A stretch of 64,000 nucleotides of DNA from an uncultured Lachnospiraceae bacterium (GTDB lineage: Bacteria > Bacillota > Clostridia > Lachnospirales > Lachnospiraceae). The notes beneath the pieces are model-generated. The model saw only the letters and a list, made by a program, of their open reading frames with translations. It did not search any database and was not told where the DNA came from. The stretch is from the NCBI GenBank assembly GCA_949502235.1, contig CATBDC010000002.1:62001-126000 (forward strand), in the 5' to 3' direction. The position numbers and the translations under genes are program-made. This document shows, piece by piece, positions 36,673 through 45,790 of the stretch; position 1 is the first letter of the stretch; each line of letters starts with the position of its first letter.

Positions 36673-37290
36673 CTATCCCAGGAAACGAAATACTCCTATA
36701 ACTTTACCCAGAATCTGCACATCCTCTACAATAATGGGATCCATTGTATCATTCTCCGGCTGGAGTCTGATAATCCCTTCCTCTTTATAAAAGGTCTTAA
36801 CTGTGGCTCCGTCTTCAATGAGCGCCACGACAATCTCCCCATTCTCCGCAGTATCTCTCTGCTCTACAAGAACCATATCGCCGTCCAGAATCCCGGCATT
36901 AATCATACTTTCTCCCTTCACTGAAAGCATAAAAGTCTGGCCGTTAGGCATATATTCCACCGGAATAGGGAAGTAGTCTTCAATATTCTGCTGTGCAAGG
37001 ATCGGTTCGCCTGCCGCAACCCGTCCGACTATAGGGACATTCACCATCTCACGGCGCAGGAAATTAAAGGAGTCATCCAAAATCTCAATTGCCCTGGGCT
37101 TCGTGGGATCTCTTCTGATATATCCGTTCTTCTCCAGTGTCTCAAGATGAGAGTGGACAGAAGATGTGGACTTCAAATGAACCGCCTCACAAATATCACG
37201 TACTGCAGGCGGAAAACCGCGCTCCAGAATCTGAGACTTTATGTATTCCAATATTTCCTGCTGCTTTGCACTAATCTTACCCTTTGCCAT
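36673..37290 (-). CDS. lexA: Transcriptional repressor LexA
   Basis: 'ISAKQQEILEYIKSQILERGFPPAVRDICEAVHLKSTSSVHSHLETLEKNGYIRRDPTKPRAIEI', S24 protease 'VKGESMINAGILDGDMVLV'. Confidence 0.97.
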   Translation of the reverse strand: MAKGKISAKQQEILEYIKSQILERGFPPAVRDICEAVHLKSTSSVHSHLETLEKNGYIRRDPTKPRAIEILDDSFNFLRREMVNVPIVGRVAAGEPILAQQNIEDYFPIPVEYMPNGQTFMLSVKGESMINAGILDGDMVLVEQRDTAENGEIVVALIEDGATVKTFYKEEGIIRLQPENDTMDPIIVEDVQILGKVIGVFRFLG

Positions 37291-37415
37291 AAGTAGTACC
37301 TCCAATCTGTCTATTCGAGTTAAATCATTGTTTATTTAATCCTATTCTAACACACTTTATTCAAAAATGCAAACAAATGTTTAGAAAATATGTTCGGAAA
37401 TTTTTAGAAAATATA

Positions 37416-37465
37416 TTGACATGCAAACGCTAGTTCTATATAATAGAAATATGAACAAAAGTTCG
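37416..37465 (+). promoter_or_regulatory. SigmaA promoter with two LexA boxes (drives the LysM gene; in the lexA intergenic region)
   Basis: TTGACA (37416-37421), 17 nt, TATAAT (37439-37444); boxes CAAACGCTAGTTCT (37424-37437) and TGAACAAAAGTTCG (37452-37465). Confidence 0.82.
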
Positions 37466-37539
37466 GAACGTTTATTCGCGGTTTTGTTTAACAGTAATGA
37501 ATAAGAAGGGGCAGAAAAGAAGAGGGGAGATTGGAGAGT

Positions 37540-37899
37540 ATGAGTACACACAGATTACGCAAAAGAGCAAAAAGGAGACGGCAGGTTTTCCTGCAGAAGA
37601 TGTTCCTGTTTTTTATTACATTTATCATTATTTCAAGTCTTAGCATCAGCCTGGGATGCGATTTCGCAGCAGCAAAGGATGAAAAAAATAAAACGCCTGA
37701 CAGACATAAATATTATAAAAGTATAGAGATTAAGTCCGGTGATACACTCTGGGATATATCCCGGAAGTACATGGATGAAAGCTATGCCTCCATAGACGAC
37801 TACATAAATGAACTAATAGAAATTAACGGCCTGACATCTTCAGAGATACAGCAAGGGCAGTATTTGACAGTATCCTATTACTCACTTGACTGCCAATAG
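37540..37899 (+). CDS. LysM-domain membrane peptide, YneA-like SOS cell-division suppressor
   Basis: Basic N-terminus, one TM, LysM 'IKSGDTLWDISRKY'; divergent from lexA as in Bacillus lexA-yneA. Confidence 0.75.
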   Translation: MSTHRLRKRAKRRRQVFLQKMFLFFITFIIISSLSISLGCDFAAAKDEKNKTPDRHKYYKSIEIKSGDTLWDISRKYMDESYASIDDYINELIEINGLTSSEIQQGQYLTVSYYSLDCQ

Positions 37900-37957
37900 T
37901 AGTTTTGTACATTAGAATTTTTATATATTCTTGTAAGCTAATACAAAACCTGTTAGT

Positions 37958-38308
37958 ATGATAATATATATTTTTACTATATATAGAAGATATAGAAGCA
38001 AGGACACAGAAATTATGATGAAAAAGAATGAGAAAAGTATATTTATATTACTAACTTTAGCCTTAGTAATATTTTTTCTACTTAAATTTTTTCAGTTTTA
38101 TAATATCTTTGTTTTGAGTTTGTATGAGATATATTTGTGTTTTACTATTTTTTTCAGTTTAAAAATTTTTCTAACCAAAAATATAAAATTACAAAATCCT
38201 GATATAATTTTAATTCTATGTATTTTAGATTTCTTTTGTTTATATAGAAATACATTTCTACTATTATTTTCGTTTAGTATATGTAGTGGGGGATTTCATT
38301 CTAAATAG
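37958..38308 (+). CDS. Hypothetical AT-rich membrane protein
   Basis: 116-aa ORF with several hydrophobic stretches; no family recognised; may be spurious. Confidence 0.3.
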   Translation: MIIYIFTIYRRYRSKDTEIMMKKNEKSIFILLTLALVIFFLLKFFQFYNIFVLSLYEIYLCFTIFFSLKIFLTKNIKLQNPDIILILCILDFFCLYRNTFLLLFSFSICSGGFHSK

Positions 38309-38336
38309 CTGATGGGAGGTGTATCTTATATTATCT

Positions 38337-38648
38337 ATGTATCCAGCTTGTTTTTTTGCCGAAAATGATGGCTATTCGGTTATTTTCCCTGATCTTAACT
38401 GGCTGGCAACTCAAGGTGATACTTTTGAAGAAGCTATGGAAATGGCAGTTGAATGTTTGGCTGGCTATCTTTATAATTGTCAAATGGATGGAGAGGATAT
38501 TCCAGAGCCGTCTAAATTATCAGATATTGATCCAATAGCTATAGCTAAAGAACTGGAGTCGGAAGATCCTGATTGTGAAATGTTTGTTAACGTTGTATCC
38601 GTAGATGTCGCCCAATATGCAAAAACACATTTTGAAAATATTGGATAA
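38337..38648 (+). CDS. HicB-like antitoxin domain protein, apparently lacking the C-terminal DNA-binding part
   Basis: 'MYPACFFAENDGYSVIFPDLNWLATQGDTFEEAMEMAVECLAGYL'; ends 'AQYAKTHFENIG*'. Confidence 0.75.
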   Translation: MYPACFFAENDGYSVIFPDLNWLATQGDTFEEAMEMAVECLAGYLYNCQMDGEDIPEPSKLSDIDPIAIAKELESEDPDCEMFVNVVSVDVAQYAKTHFENIG

Positions 38649-38745
38649 CAGAAAATGTTTCAAGTGTGAGCAAATTCCATTGCCGAAAGCAATTTTAAAT
38701 GGTTCCCAGAATGTACTGTGAACGGATGGAACAGACTATGTAGAA

Positions 38746-38786
38746 TTGATAAATCCCGAAAGAAGATATTTTTTGGGATTTATCAA
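38746..38786. terminator. Hairpin
   Basis: 12-bp perfect stem TTGATAAATCCC / GGGATTTATCAA. Confidence 0.5.
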
Positions 38787-38885
38787 TCTATACGACAAAT
38801 CTCAATTTTTCCAAAAGATATAGACAAAAAATATAGTTTATGTTAATATATCCATATTAAGGGGAAAATTAAAGGGGGTTTTATA

Positions 38886-39953
38886 ATGTCAGCTGAACCA
38901 AAAACATATCATGAGCAGACACAGATTGAACAGACGCTTCGGTTAAGGGAAGTTTTAAAAACGCTGCCTCCATTTGCCAAAGATTATTTCCGCGCCATAG
39001 AGCCAAGATCATCTGCAAGAACGAGGATTAATTATGCCTATGACATCCGCATTTTCTTTCATTTTCTTATGGAGGTAAATCCGGTCTATAAGAACTATAC
39101 CATTGAACAGTTCCATGTACAGGATTTAGAACGGATTGAACCTGTGGATATTGAGGAATACATGGAATACCTAAAGGTCTATACACGGACCCATGATGAG
39201 GAGCTTATCACAAACGGCGAACGCGGGCTGAAACGTAAAATGTCAGCCCTTAGAAGCTTCTATAACTATTATTTTACAAGACAGGCGATTTCGAAAAATC
39301 CAACCCTGCTTGTAGATATGCCTAAGCTCCATGATAAGGCAATCATCCGCTTGGATGTGGATGAGGTTGCCATGCTTCTTGATTTTGTGGAATCTGCAGG
39401 CGATAAGCTGACCGGCCAGGCGCTCACTTATTATCAGAAAACAAAGGAACGGGATCTGGCTATCATGACCCTGCTTCTGGGAACCGGAATCCGTGTATCA
39501 GAATGTGTGGGACTTGATTTAAATGACGTGGATTTTAAAAACAACGGGATTACAGTTACCCGAAAAGGCGGTAACCAGATGGTAGTATATTTTGGGGATG
39601 AGGTTGCAGACGCGCTGCTTAATTATATAGAGGGAAGCCGTAAATCCATTACTCCCCTCTCCGGCCATGAAAATGCTCTATTTCTGTCCACACAGAAACG
39701 CCGCATGGGTGTACAGGCTGTTGAAAATATGGTGAAAAAATACGCCCGGCAGGTTACTCCAAACAAGAAAATTACGCCTCATAAACTGCGAAGCACCTAT
39801 GGCACGTCCCTGTATAAGGAAACAGGGGATATTTACCTTGTTGCTGATGTTTTGGGACATAAGGATGTTAATACGACCAAAAAACACTATGCTGCCATTG
39901 ATGAAGACAGACGCAGGCTGGCGGCATCAGCGGTGAAGCTTAGAGAATCTTAG
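38886..39953 (+). CDS. Tyrosine recombinase (XerC/XerD-like)
   Basis: 'LLLGTGIRVSECVGLDLNDVD', 'HKLRSTYGTSLYKETGDIYLVADVLGHKDVNTTKKHY'. Confidence 0.9.
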   Translation: MSAEPKTYHEQTQIEQTLRLREVLKTLPPFAKDYFRAIEPRSSARTRINYAYDIRIFFHFLMEVNPVYKNYTIEQFHVQDLERIEPVDIEEYMEYLKVYTRTHDEELITNGERGLKRKMSALRSFYNYYFTRQAISKNPTLLVDMPKLHDKAIIRLDVDEVAMLLDFVESAGDKLTGQALTYYQKTKERDLAIMTLLLGTGIRVSECVGLDLNDVDFKNNGITVTRKGGNQMVVYFGDEVADALLNYIEGSRKSITPLSGHENALFLSTQKRRMGVQAVENMVKKYARQVTPNKKITPHKLRSTYGTSLYKETGDIYLVADVLGHKDVNTTKKHYAAIDEDRRRLAASAVKLRES

Positions 39954-39985
39954 GAGTGGTGTTAAAAAGAACCACTCCTAAGATT
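39946..39985. terminator. Terminator hairpin
   Basis: 15-bp perfect stem AATCTTAGGAGTGGT / ACCACTCCTAAGATT. Confidence 0.8.
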
Positions 39986-40096
39986 TATTTCAAGTAACTG
40001 TTGTTCAAATTTCAATGAAAAGTTTACTTTTTACATTCTCACATTTTTATTTATACTTAAAAGTGTAAAATCACATTTATATGTTTTATTCATAAT

Positions 40097-40345
40097 TCAC
40101 TTAACAATATGTGCTGTGATAATTGTATAACTATATGAATTGATAGTAATTTTGATATTTTCAACTTCACAATACCAATTCTTACCTTGCTTGTATATAT
40201 TGCAATTCTTATCTATAACCTTATTTATGCAGTACCCAACAACATCTGCTGCATCTATTTTTAGGTTTCTCTTAATTCTATCAAGTCCCATTTCAGTTGT
40301 GTGAATTTTATCAATATTATCAAGTAATATTTTTTTATCTGTCAT
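40097..40345 (-). CDS. DUF3781 domain-containing protein
   Basis: 'ILLDNIDKIHTTEMGLDRIKRNLKIDAADVVGYCINKV...GKNWYCEVENIKITINSYSYTIITAH'. Confidence 0.75.
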   Translation of the reverse strand: MTDKKILLDNIDKIHTTEMGLDRIKRNLKIDAADVVGYCINKVIDKNCNIYKQGKNWYCEVENIKITINSYSYTIITAHIVK

Positions 40346-40412
40346 TTTTCTTTCCCTCAAATTTCCATTTCTCGCGTTCCTACCCAATTTTTCAAGGAAA
40401 TCTTGTTTCATG

Positions 40413-40568
40413 TTAATTTTCAACCCTATTTTCGATAATTAGACAATAACAAAACACTATTTCAATAAGTAACATAAATATCGCTACAATGGCAGCATTG
40501 TAATACAAACCTAAAATCAAAACTCCAATCAACTTTTCTTTTATATGTTCAATAATCTGAATATCCAT
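40413..40568 (-). CDS. 51-aa hydrophobic (single/double-TM) peptide, not in supplied ORF track
   Basis: Minus strand ATG at 40568 behind GGAGGTGTCAA: MDIQIIEHIKEKLIGVLILGLYYNAAIVAIFMLLIEIVFCYCLIIENRVEN*. Confidence 0.5.
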   Translation of the reverse strand: MDIQIIEHIKEKLIGVLILGLYYNAAIVAIFMLLIEIVFCYCLIIENRVEN

Positions 40569-40863
40569 TTGACACCTCCAACACAATTATAAACACCAAC
40601 TCTGCCTTTCTCAAGCATTCTAATGTGAAAGGTACGAATATAGACACTAAGATGCCAGAAAAAACGGGAATTTCCAACTGTACAGGTGGAAGTATTTCAG
40701 GTCTGTAATGTTTTACGACACAGACCTGCACGAATGGCATAGTAAAAACTACCAAATTTTATCAAATTCTATATGAGACATTGTATCCTATATATACCTG
40801 TGGTAAACTAAAGCTCTAAAAGATAGAAATGATTATTATGAACCTATGATTGGAGTGTATTTT

Positions 40864-41034
40864 ATGAATTTAACACCAACTGATGATATAAAAAATAGAG
40901 AGCAGTCTCAGGATACAGAGAGAATGTTGGATAATGCGATTGCAGATTTGAAGGCCGGGAGAGAACTGCCTTTAAAAGAGGCATTTCAAAAGGTCTCCGA
41001 GTTAAGGAAGCAAAGGTGTATTGCAAGGCTATGA
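40864..41034 (+). CDS. Short Phd-like antitoxin remnant (tentative)
   Basis: MNLTPTDDIKN...RMLDNAIADLKAGRELPLKEAFQKVSELRKQR resembles N- and C-terminal ends of Phd/YefM-type antitoxins. Confidence 0.35.
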   Translation: MNLTPTDDIKNREQSQDTERMLDNAIADLKAGRELPLKEAFQKVSELRKQRCIARL

Positions 41035-41195
41035 TATTCTCTTTTTCCATAGCAGGCAGATTCAAAAAAATATGGGCAGAAATTTTCTTTTACATATGAT
41101 ATAAAGCACTATATCATCCTCAAAAGACTAGTCTGCCCATTGCTATTTTACCTATTATATTAAATTATATTAAAATCTTATTCCTTTTTAAATCC

Positions 41196-42581
41196 TTACT
41201 CCATATTCCCCGCGAATCTCGGAATCCCATCGAATCCTGCCTTAAGATCTTCATCCGTTGGAATATAGTCTTTCATCTCGCCGTTATGGAACTTCTCATA
41301 AGCCACCATGTCAAAATATCCCGTACCGGTCAGGCCGAATACGATTGTCTTCTCTTCTCCGGTTTCTTTACACTTCATGGCCTCATCAATTGCAACCTTG
41401 ATCGCATGGCTGCTTTCCGGTGCCGGTAAGATTCCTTCCACTCTCGCAAATTTTTCAGCCGCCTCAAAGACTGCCGTCTGCTCTACAGATCTTGCCTCCA
41501 TATATCCATCTGCATAAAGCTGTGACAAGATGGAGCTCATCCCATGATACCGAAGGCCCCCTGCGTGGTTTGCGGACGGAATGAAGCTGCTTCCCAAAGT
41601 ATACATTTTCGCCAGGGGGCATACCATACCTGTATCGCAGAAATCATATGCATAGACGCCTCTGGTCAGGCTGGGGCAGGATGCCGGTTCTACGGCGATA
41701 AATTGATAATCCTTTTCACCTCTAAGCTTCTCTCCCATGAATGGTGAGATCAATCCTCCAAGGTTTGAGCCGCCGCCGGCGCATCCGATAATAATATCAG
41801 GAGTAACCCCGTATTTATCCAGTGCAGCCTTTGTCTCCATACCGATAACAGACTGGTGCAGCAATACCTGATTTAGTACACTTCCAAGAACATATCTGTA
41901 GCCTTCGCTTCCAAGCGCAACCTCAACAGCCTCTGAAATGGCGCATCCAAGGCTTCCCGTTGTCCCCGGATGCTCGGAAAGGATCTTCTTTCCCACTTCC
42001 GTTTCGGCAGACGGCGAAGGGGTAACACTTGCTCCATAGGTACGCATGACTTCACGGCGGAAAGGCTTCTGCTCGTAAGAACATTTTACCATAAATACCT
42101 TGCACTCCAGATCAAGGTAAGAACATGCCATAGAAAGGGCTGTTCCCCACTGTCCCGCGCCCGTCTCCGTAGTCACGCCCTTAAGGCCCTGTTTCTTTGC
42201 GTAGTAGGCCTGGGCAATTGCCGAATTCAGCTTATGGCTTCCGCTGGTATTATTTCCTTCAAATTTGTAATAAATCTTCGCCGGTGTCTGAAGCTTCTCC
42301 TCCAGGCAGTATGCCCGAACCAGTGGCGCCGGACGGTACATTTTATAAAAATCAATAATTTCCTGGGGGATATCAATATAGCGGTTATCATTATCCAGCT
42401 CCTGCGCTACCAGTTCTTCACAGAATACTCCGGACAGCTCCTCTGCTGTCATTGGCTTTAAGGTTCCCGGATTCAGAAGGGGCGCCGGCTTGTTTTTCAT
42501 ATCAGCCCGGACATTATACCATTGTTTTGGCATCTCACTTTCTTCCAGGTAAATTTTGTAAGGGATTTTCTGTTCACTCAT
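41196..42581 (-). CDS. trpB2: TrpB-like pyridoxal-phosphate dependent enzyme (TrpB2 type)
   Basis: 'KFEGNNTSGSHKLNSAIAQAYYAKKQGLKGVTTETGAGQWGTALSMAC', 'GCAGGGSNLGG'. Confidence 0.93.
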   Translation of the reverse strand: MSEQKIPYKIYLEESEMPKQWYNVRADMKNKPAPLLNPGTLKPMTAEELSGVFCEELVAQELDNDNRYIDIPQEIIDFYKMYRPAPLVRAYCLEEKLQTPAKIYYKFEGNNTSGSHKLNSAIAQAYYAKKQGLKGVTTETGAGQWGTALSMACSYLDLECKVFMVKCSYEQKPFRREVMRTYGASVTPSPSAETEVGKKILSEHPGTTGSLGCAISEAVEVALGSEGYRYVLGSVLNQVLLHQSVIGMETKAALDKYGVTPDIIIGCAGGGSNLGGLISPFMGEKLRGEKDYQFIAVEPASCPSLTRGVYAYDFCDTGMVCPLAKMYTLGSSFIPSANHAGGLRYHGMSSILSQLYADGYMEARSVEQTAVFEAAEKFARVEGILPAPESSHAIKVAIDEAMKCKETGEEKTIVFGLTGTGYFDMVAYEKFHNGEMKDYIPTDEDLKAGFDGIPRFAGNME

Positions 42582-42619
42582 TTTCTTGTTCTCCTTTCAT
42601 ACTTTGGGGCTTTCGCGCC

Positions 42620-42945
42620 CTCCTAAGGGACAGGGTATTAAATATAGAGCAAAAAAATACCCTTATCCCATACAATAAATAATTGCTAGGACAAGAGTAA
42701 TCATCATCAACTCCTGCGGTGCCACCCGGCTTGGTATACCTTATATACCCTCTCATGCGTACCATCATACGCGTACTTTGTTAACGGAGTACCCTCTCCG
42801 GCTCACCTACTACTGTTCAATATGAATCATTCAGCTTGCCCTCGGAAGCCCATTCCTGACAGTTCCGGTTACTGCGTTCCACCACCCGCAGCTCTCTGTG
42901 AATCAGATATCTGACAGTACTCACTCTTCCTCATCGGTTTAATAG
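42620..42945 (-). promoter_or_regulatory. T-box leader, tryptophan specifier
   Basis: Minus strand: CAGAGAGCTGCGGGTGGTGGAACGCAG distal stem I, specifier GAA-TGG-GCTTCCGAG (TGG at 42850-42852), antiterminator GGGTGGCACCGC, then terminator before trpB2. Confidence 0.88.
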
Positions 42946-43007
42946 AACTTTACCACGGCGCCGTACCAATGTCAAGGACTTTTTTTACTTTCTCAAATCT
43001 CTCAATT

Positions 43008-44123
43008 CTATTCCCTGCACCTCCGGTACCTGTAATAGCTATAGAGAAACCCCGCCGTCCCTACAGCGGCTGCAATACAAATATGAATCACAATCTGCTC
43101 TGACGAAAACGAAAAACCGATACTCATAGGCAGAAATGCTGGCATGGAGGAAATAAAATGAGTAATATTTGTGGTCACTGCCGTTCCAAGAATCCCCATG
43201 CACATTGGCCACAGCACCTTCATCCAGAGTACCGGAAAGGAAAACACCGCGGCAGAAAAAACAAGAGAAAGAAAAGAATTTCTGCAGGCGGCAGATAGCC
43301 CGAGGGTCATTCCCGTTAAAAGAAGTGAGCCAAGGAGCCCAAGAGCAGCTATGAAAAGAAAAAGCCCTGCTACTGTCCTGGGGCAGTATCCGTAAAAGGT
43401 AGAGAATCTTAAGAGAACTGCCGAGGCATCCAGTCCCTGTGCACCGTATGCCCAGAGATAAATTCCCAATGAATATATGCTGACTGCCAGGATATGAAGG
43501 GCTGCAAATGCACATGCCGCCAGTATCTTCATCCAGACTGCACTATCTTTTCCTCTTTTTGTGGTGCGTAGAATATCTGCTGTTTTTAACATGTATTCCT
43601 CCGAAAAAACCGGAGACAGGCCAATGAGCAATATGACATATGATACCAGCAAAACAAGTATATACGTTTCCACACAATCATCCCACCCATAAACATAGTC
43701 GAATTTCACGTTTTCCTCCAGATACGGCGCCGCATTCTGCTCCCATTCCTCCCCCTCATATAAATGAAGGTCAAACACATTCCCTGTTGTCCGGAATCCA
43801 GTAAAATGATCTGTTATAAACCTGTTCAGATAATTTTTTTCAAGCTCTGTATTGTCCGGATCATCATAGGGATAAAAGCCGTATTTCCCGTAGAGCTCAT
43901 TTACTTCTTTTTCTGTTAAAGTTCCGGCATATCTCTTTGTCAGAGCCTTGTCCGCTTCGACCGCATCCTGTCCTTCCAAGGTTTTTCCGTCTATTGTCAC
44001 TGTGTAATCCTTAAGCTGTGTAACCAGGCGGAGGGTTATAAATGCAAGCAAAAGAAATGTGGCAAGCCAGATTATTTTTCTTGCGGCAATTTTTCTAAAT
44101 TCCTCTATCCATATGATCCACAT
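43008..44123 (-). CDS. ABC transporter permease
   Basis: Multi-TM with long extracytoplasmic loop; follows ABC ATPase. Confidence 0.75.
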   Translation of the reverse strand: MWIIWIEEFRKIAARKIIWLATFLLLAFITLRLVTQLKDYTVTIDGKTLEGQDAVEADKALTKRYAGTLTEKEVNELYGKYGFYPYDDPDNTELEKNYLNRFITDHFTGFRTTGNVFDLHLYEGEEWEQNAAPYLEENVKFDYVYGWDDCVETYILVLLVSYVILLIGLSPVFSEEYMLKTADILRTTKRGKDSAVWMKILAACAFAALHILAVSIYSLGIYLWAYGAQGLDASAVLLRFSTFYGYCPRTVAGLFLFIAALGLLGSLLLTGMTLGLSAACRNSFLSLVFSAAVFSFPVLWMKVLWPMCMGILGTAVTTNITHFISSMPAFLPMSIGFSFSSEQIVIHICIAAAVGTAGFLYSYYRYRRCRE

Positions 44124-44994
44124 GCTCTGACACCTCCTCAAAATAATACAAATATACATCCTCAAGCCCCGGCTCTGCCGGCAGGGCGCCCTCATGGGGA
44201 CGTTCCTCCGAAACGATTCGAAGCCGCACCCTGTCTCCTTCATTTTTCAGATTGCTGACAGGATAAATATCATTGAGCCGGAGGGCTTCTTCTGCTTCTG
44301 CCTCATATTCCCAGACCTTTCCCCTTATATTTTCTGTCACGTCAGCCACACTTCCCTGTCCGACAATGCGCCCCTTTTTCATAAGAAGAATTTCATCTGC
44401 AATAAATTCCACATCAGATACAATATGAGTAGACAAAATGACAATCCTTCCTTTTGACATTGCACTGATAATATTCCGGAAACGGATGCGCTCTTTAGGG
44501 TCAAGACCGGACGTAGGCTCATCCAGTACTACTATTTCGGGATCATTTAAGAGCGCCTGTGCAATCCCCAGCCTCCTTAACATTCCGCCGGAAAATGTCC
44601 GTATTTTCGCCTTTTGTTCCCCTTCTAATCCCACAAGCCGCAGCATTTCCTGGACTTTCTCCCCTGCGGCCTCCTTTGGCACTGCTTTGCAGGCCGCAAG
44701 ATAAGTAAGATACCGCACTGCAGTAAAATCCGGATAATATCCGAAATCCTGAGGAAGATATCCGAGCATGTACCGGTAGTCTCCTCCAAGCCTTCCGATT
44801 TCAGTACCGTTACAGAATATCTCCCCGGCAGTAGGTTTTAGCACGCCGCACAGCATCCGAAGCAGGGTGGTCTTCCCGGCTCCGTTTGCTCCAAGAAATC
44901 CGTACACTCCATCTTTAAGATGTATGGATACATGCTCCACTGCAATTTTATTTTTAAATTGTTTTGTCACACGGTCAAGCTTTAATTCAGGCAT
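44095..44994 (-). CDS. ABC transporter ATP-binding protein
   Basis: Walker A 'GANGAGKTTLLRML', 'FSGGMLRRLGIAQALLNDPEIVVLDEPTSGLDPKER'. Confidence 0.95.
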   Translation of the reverse strand: MPELKLDRVTKQFKNKIAVEHVSIHLKDGVYGFLGANGAGKTTLLRMLCGVLKPTAGEIFCNGTEIGRLGGDYRYMLGYLPQDFGYYPDFTAVRYLTYLAACKAVPKEAAGEKVQEMLRLVGLEGEQKAKIRTFSGGMLRRLGIAQALLNDPEIVVLDEPTSGLDPKERIRFRNIISAMSKGRIVILSTHIVSDVEFIADEILLMKKGRIVGQGSVADVTENIRGKVWEYEAEAEEALRLNDIYPVSNLKNEGDRVRLRIVSEERPHEGALPAEPGLEDVYLYYFEEVSEHVDHMDRGI

Positions 44995-45773
44995 AGAATT
45001 TCTCCTCCCTCAATTGTCTCAAAAATCCGCCGGATCCTGCCGGCAAGAAGAATGATTCCTGCAGCCGCCAGAAAAAACCAGATGTATCGGTATTCAGGGT
45101 TATATACTTTATCCTCCAGCAGAGGAAAGCACGCCAGCAGACCACAGATAAGCCCCATGGCAAAGGAACGAAACCCAGATGCTGCATTTCTTAAAAATTC
45201 AAGCATATGCAAATAAAACACATCTGACCAGAGAAACGGCACAAGAATATATAAAACACACATGACAGTACCTGCTATACTTCTTTTTCCGGCAATGCTA
45301 AGCAAAATCCCCATCGTGAACAGTGCAAAAATTCCAGCCTCCAGCATCCGTATACATACCATCTGCTTCAGATTCAAATAAAGAGTCTGCTCCAGCTCTG
45401 CCATATTCCGGGAAAACAGGCGGGCAATGCTGCTCAAAGCAATATTTCCGGAAAATACAAAAAATACAGAACAGACCGTAAGTATCTCTCTTTCTGTCTC
45501 CGCATTTTCTGGCAGGTAAAAAGCAAGAAACATCAGAAAAAGCAGAAGTCCCCCTTCCAGCGCCCAGTGGCTCCACGGCTGAAAGCGCATCTGATTCCAT
45601 ACGATCTCCGCAAACGATGGGTAATAACGTATTCTTTTTTTCGTAATCTCCTGCCTGATTTCTGACAGGCTCTCCCCTTTCTTTTTCTCATCTATAGGGA
45701 ATTTCCATACTCCTGTAATACATTCCTTCCTTTGGCCGTCCCTGTCAGGTGGTCTATATTTTATCTTTTCCAT
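44982..45773 (-). CDS. Hypothetical integral membrane protein
   Basis: Six or so TM; between ECF sigma and ABC genes. Confidence 0.7.
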   Translation of the reverse strand: MEKIKYRPPDRDGQRKECITGVWKFPIDEKKKGESLSEIRQEITKKRIRYYPSFAEIVWNQMRFQPWSHWALEGGLLLFLMFLAFYLPENAETEREILTVCSVFFVFSGNIALSSIARLFSRNMAELEQTLYLNLKQMVCIRMLEAGIFALFTMGILLSIAGKRSIAGTVMCVLYILVPFLWSDVFYLHMLEFLRNAASGFRSFAMGLICGLLACFPLLEDKVYNPEYRYIWFFLAAAGIILLAGRIRRIFETIEGGEILCLN

Positions 45774-45790
45774 GATCCGCACTCTCCTTT

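Noticed and set aside
38886-39953. Tyrosine recombinase as a phage or integrative-element integrase
   Set aside because: Looks like a XerC/D-type housekeeping recombinase; no att repeats, tRNA or phage genes nearby.
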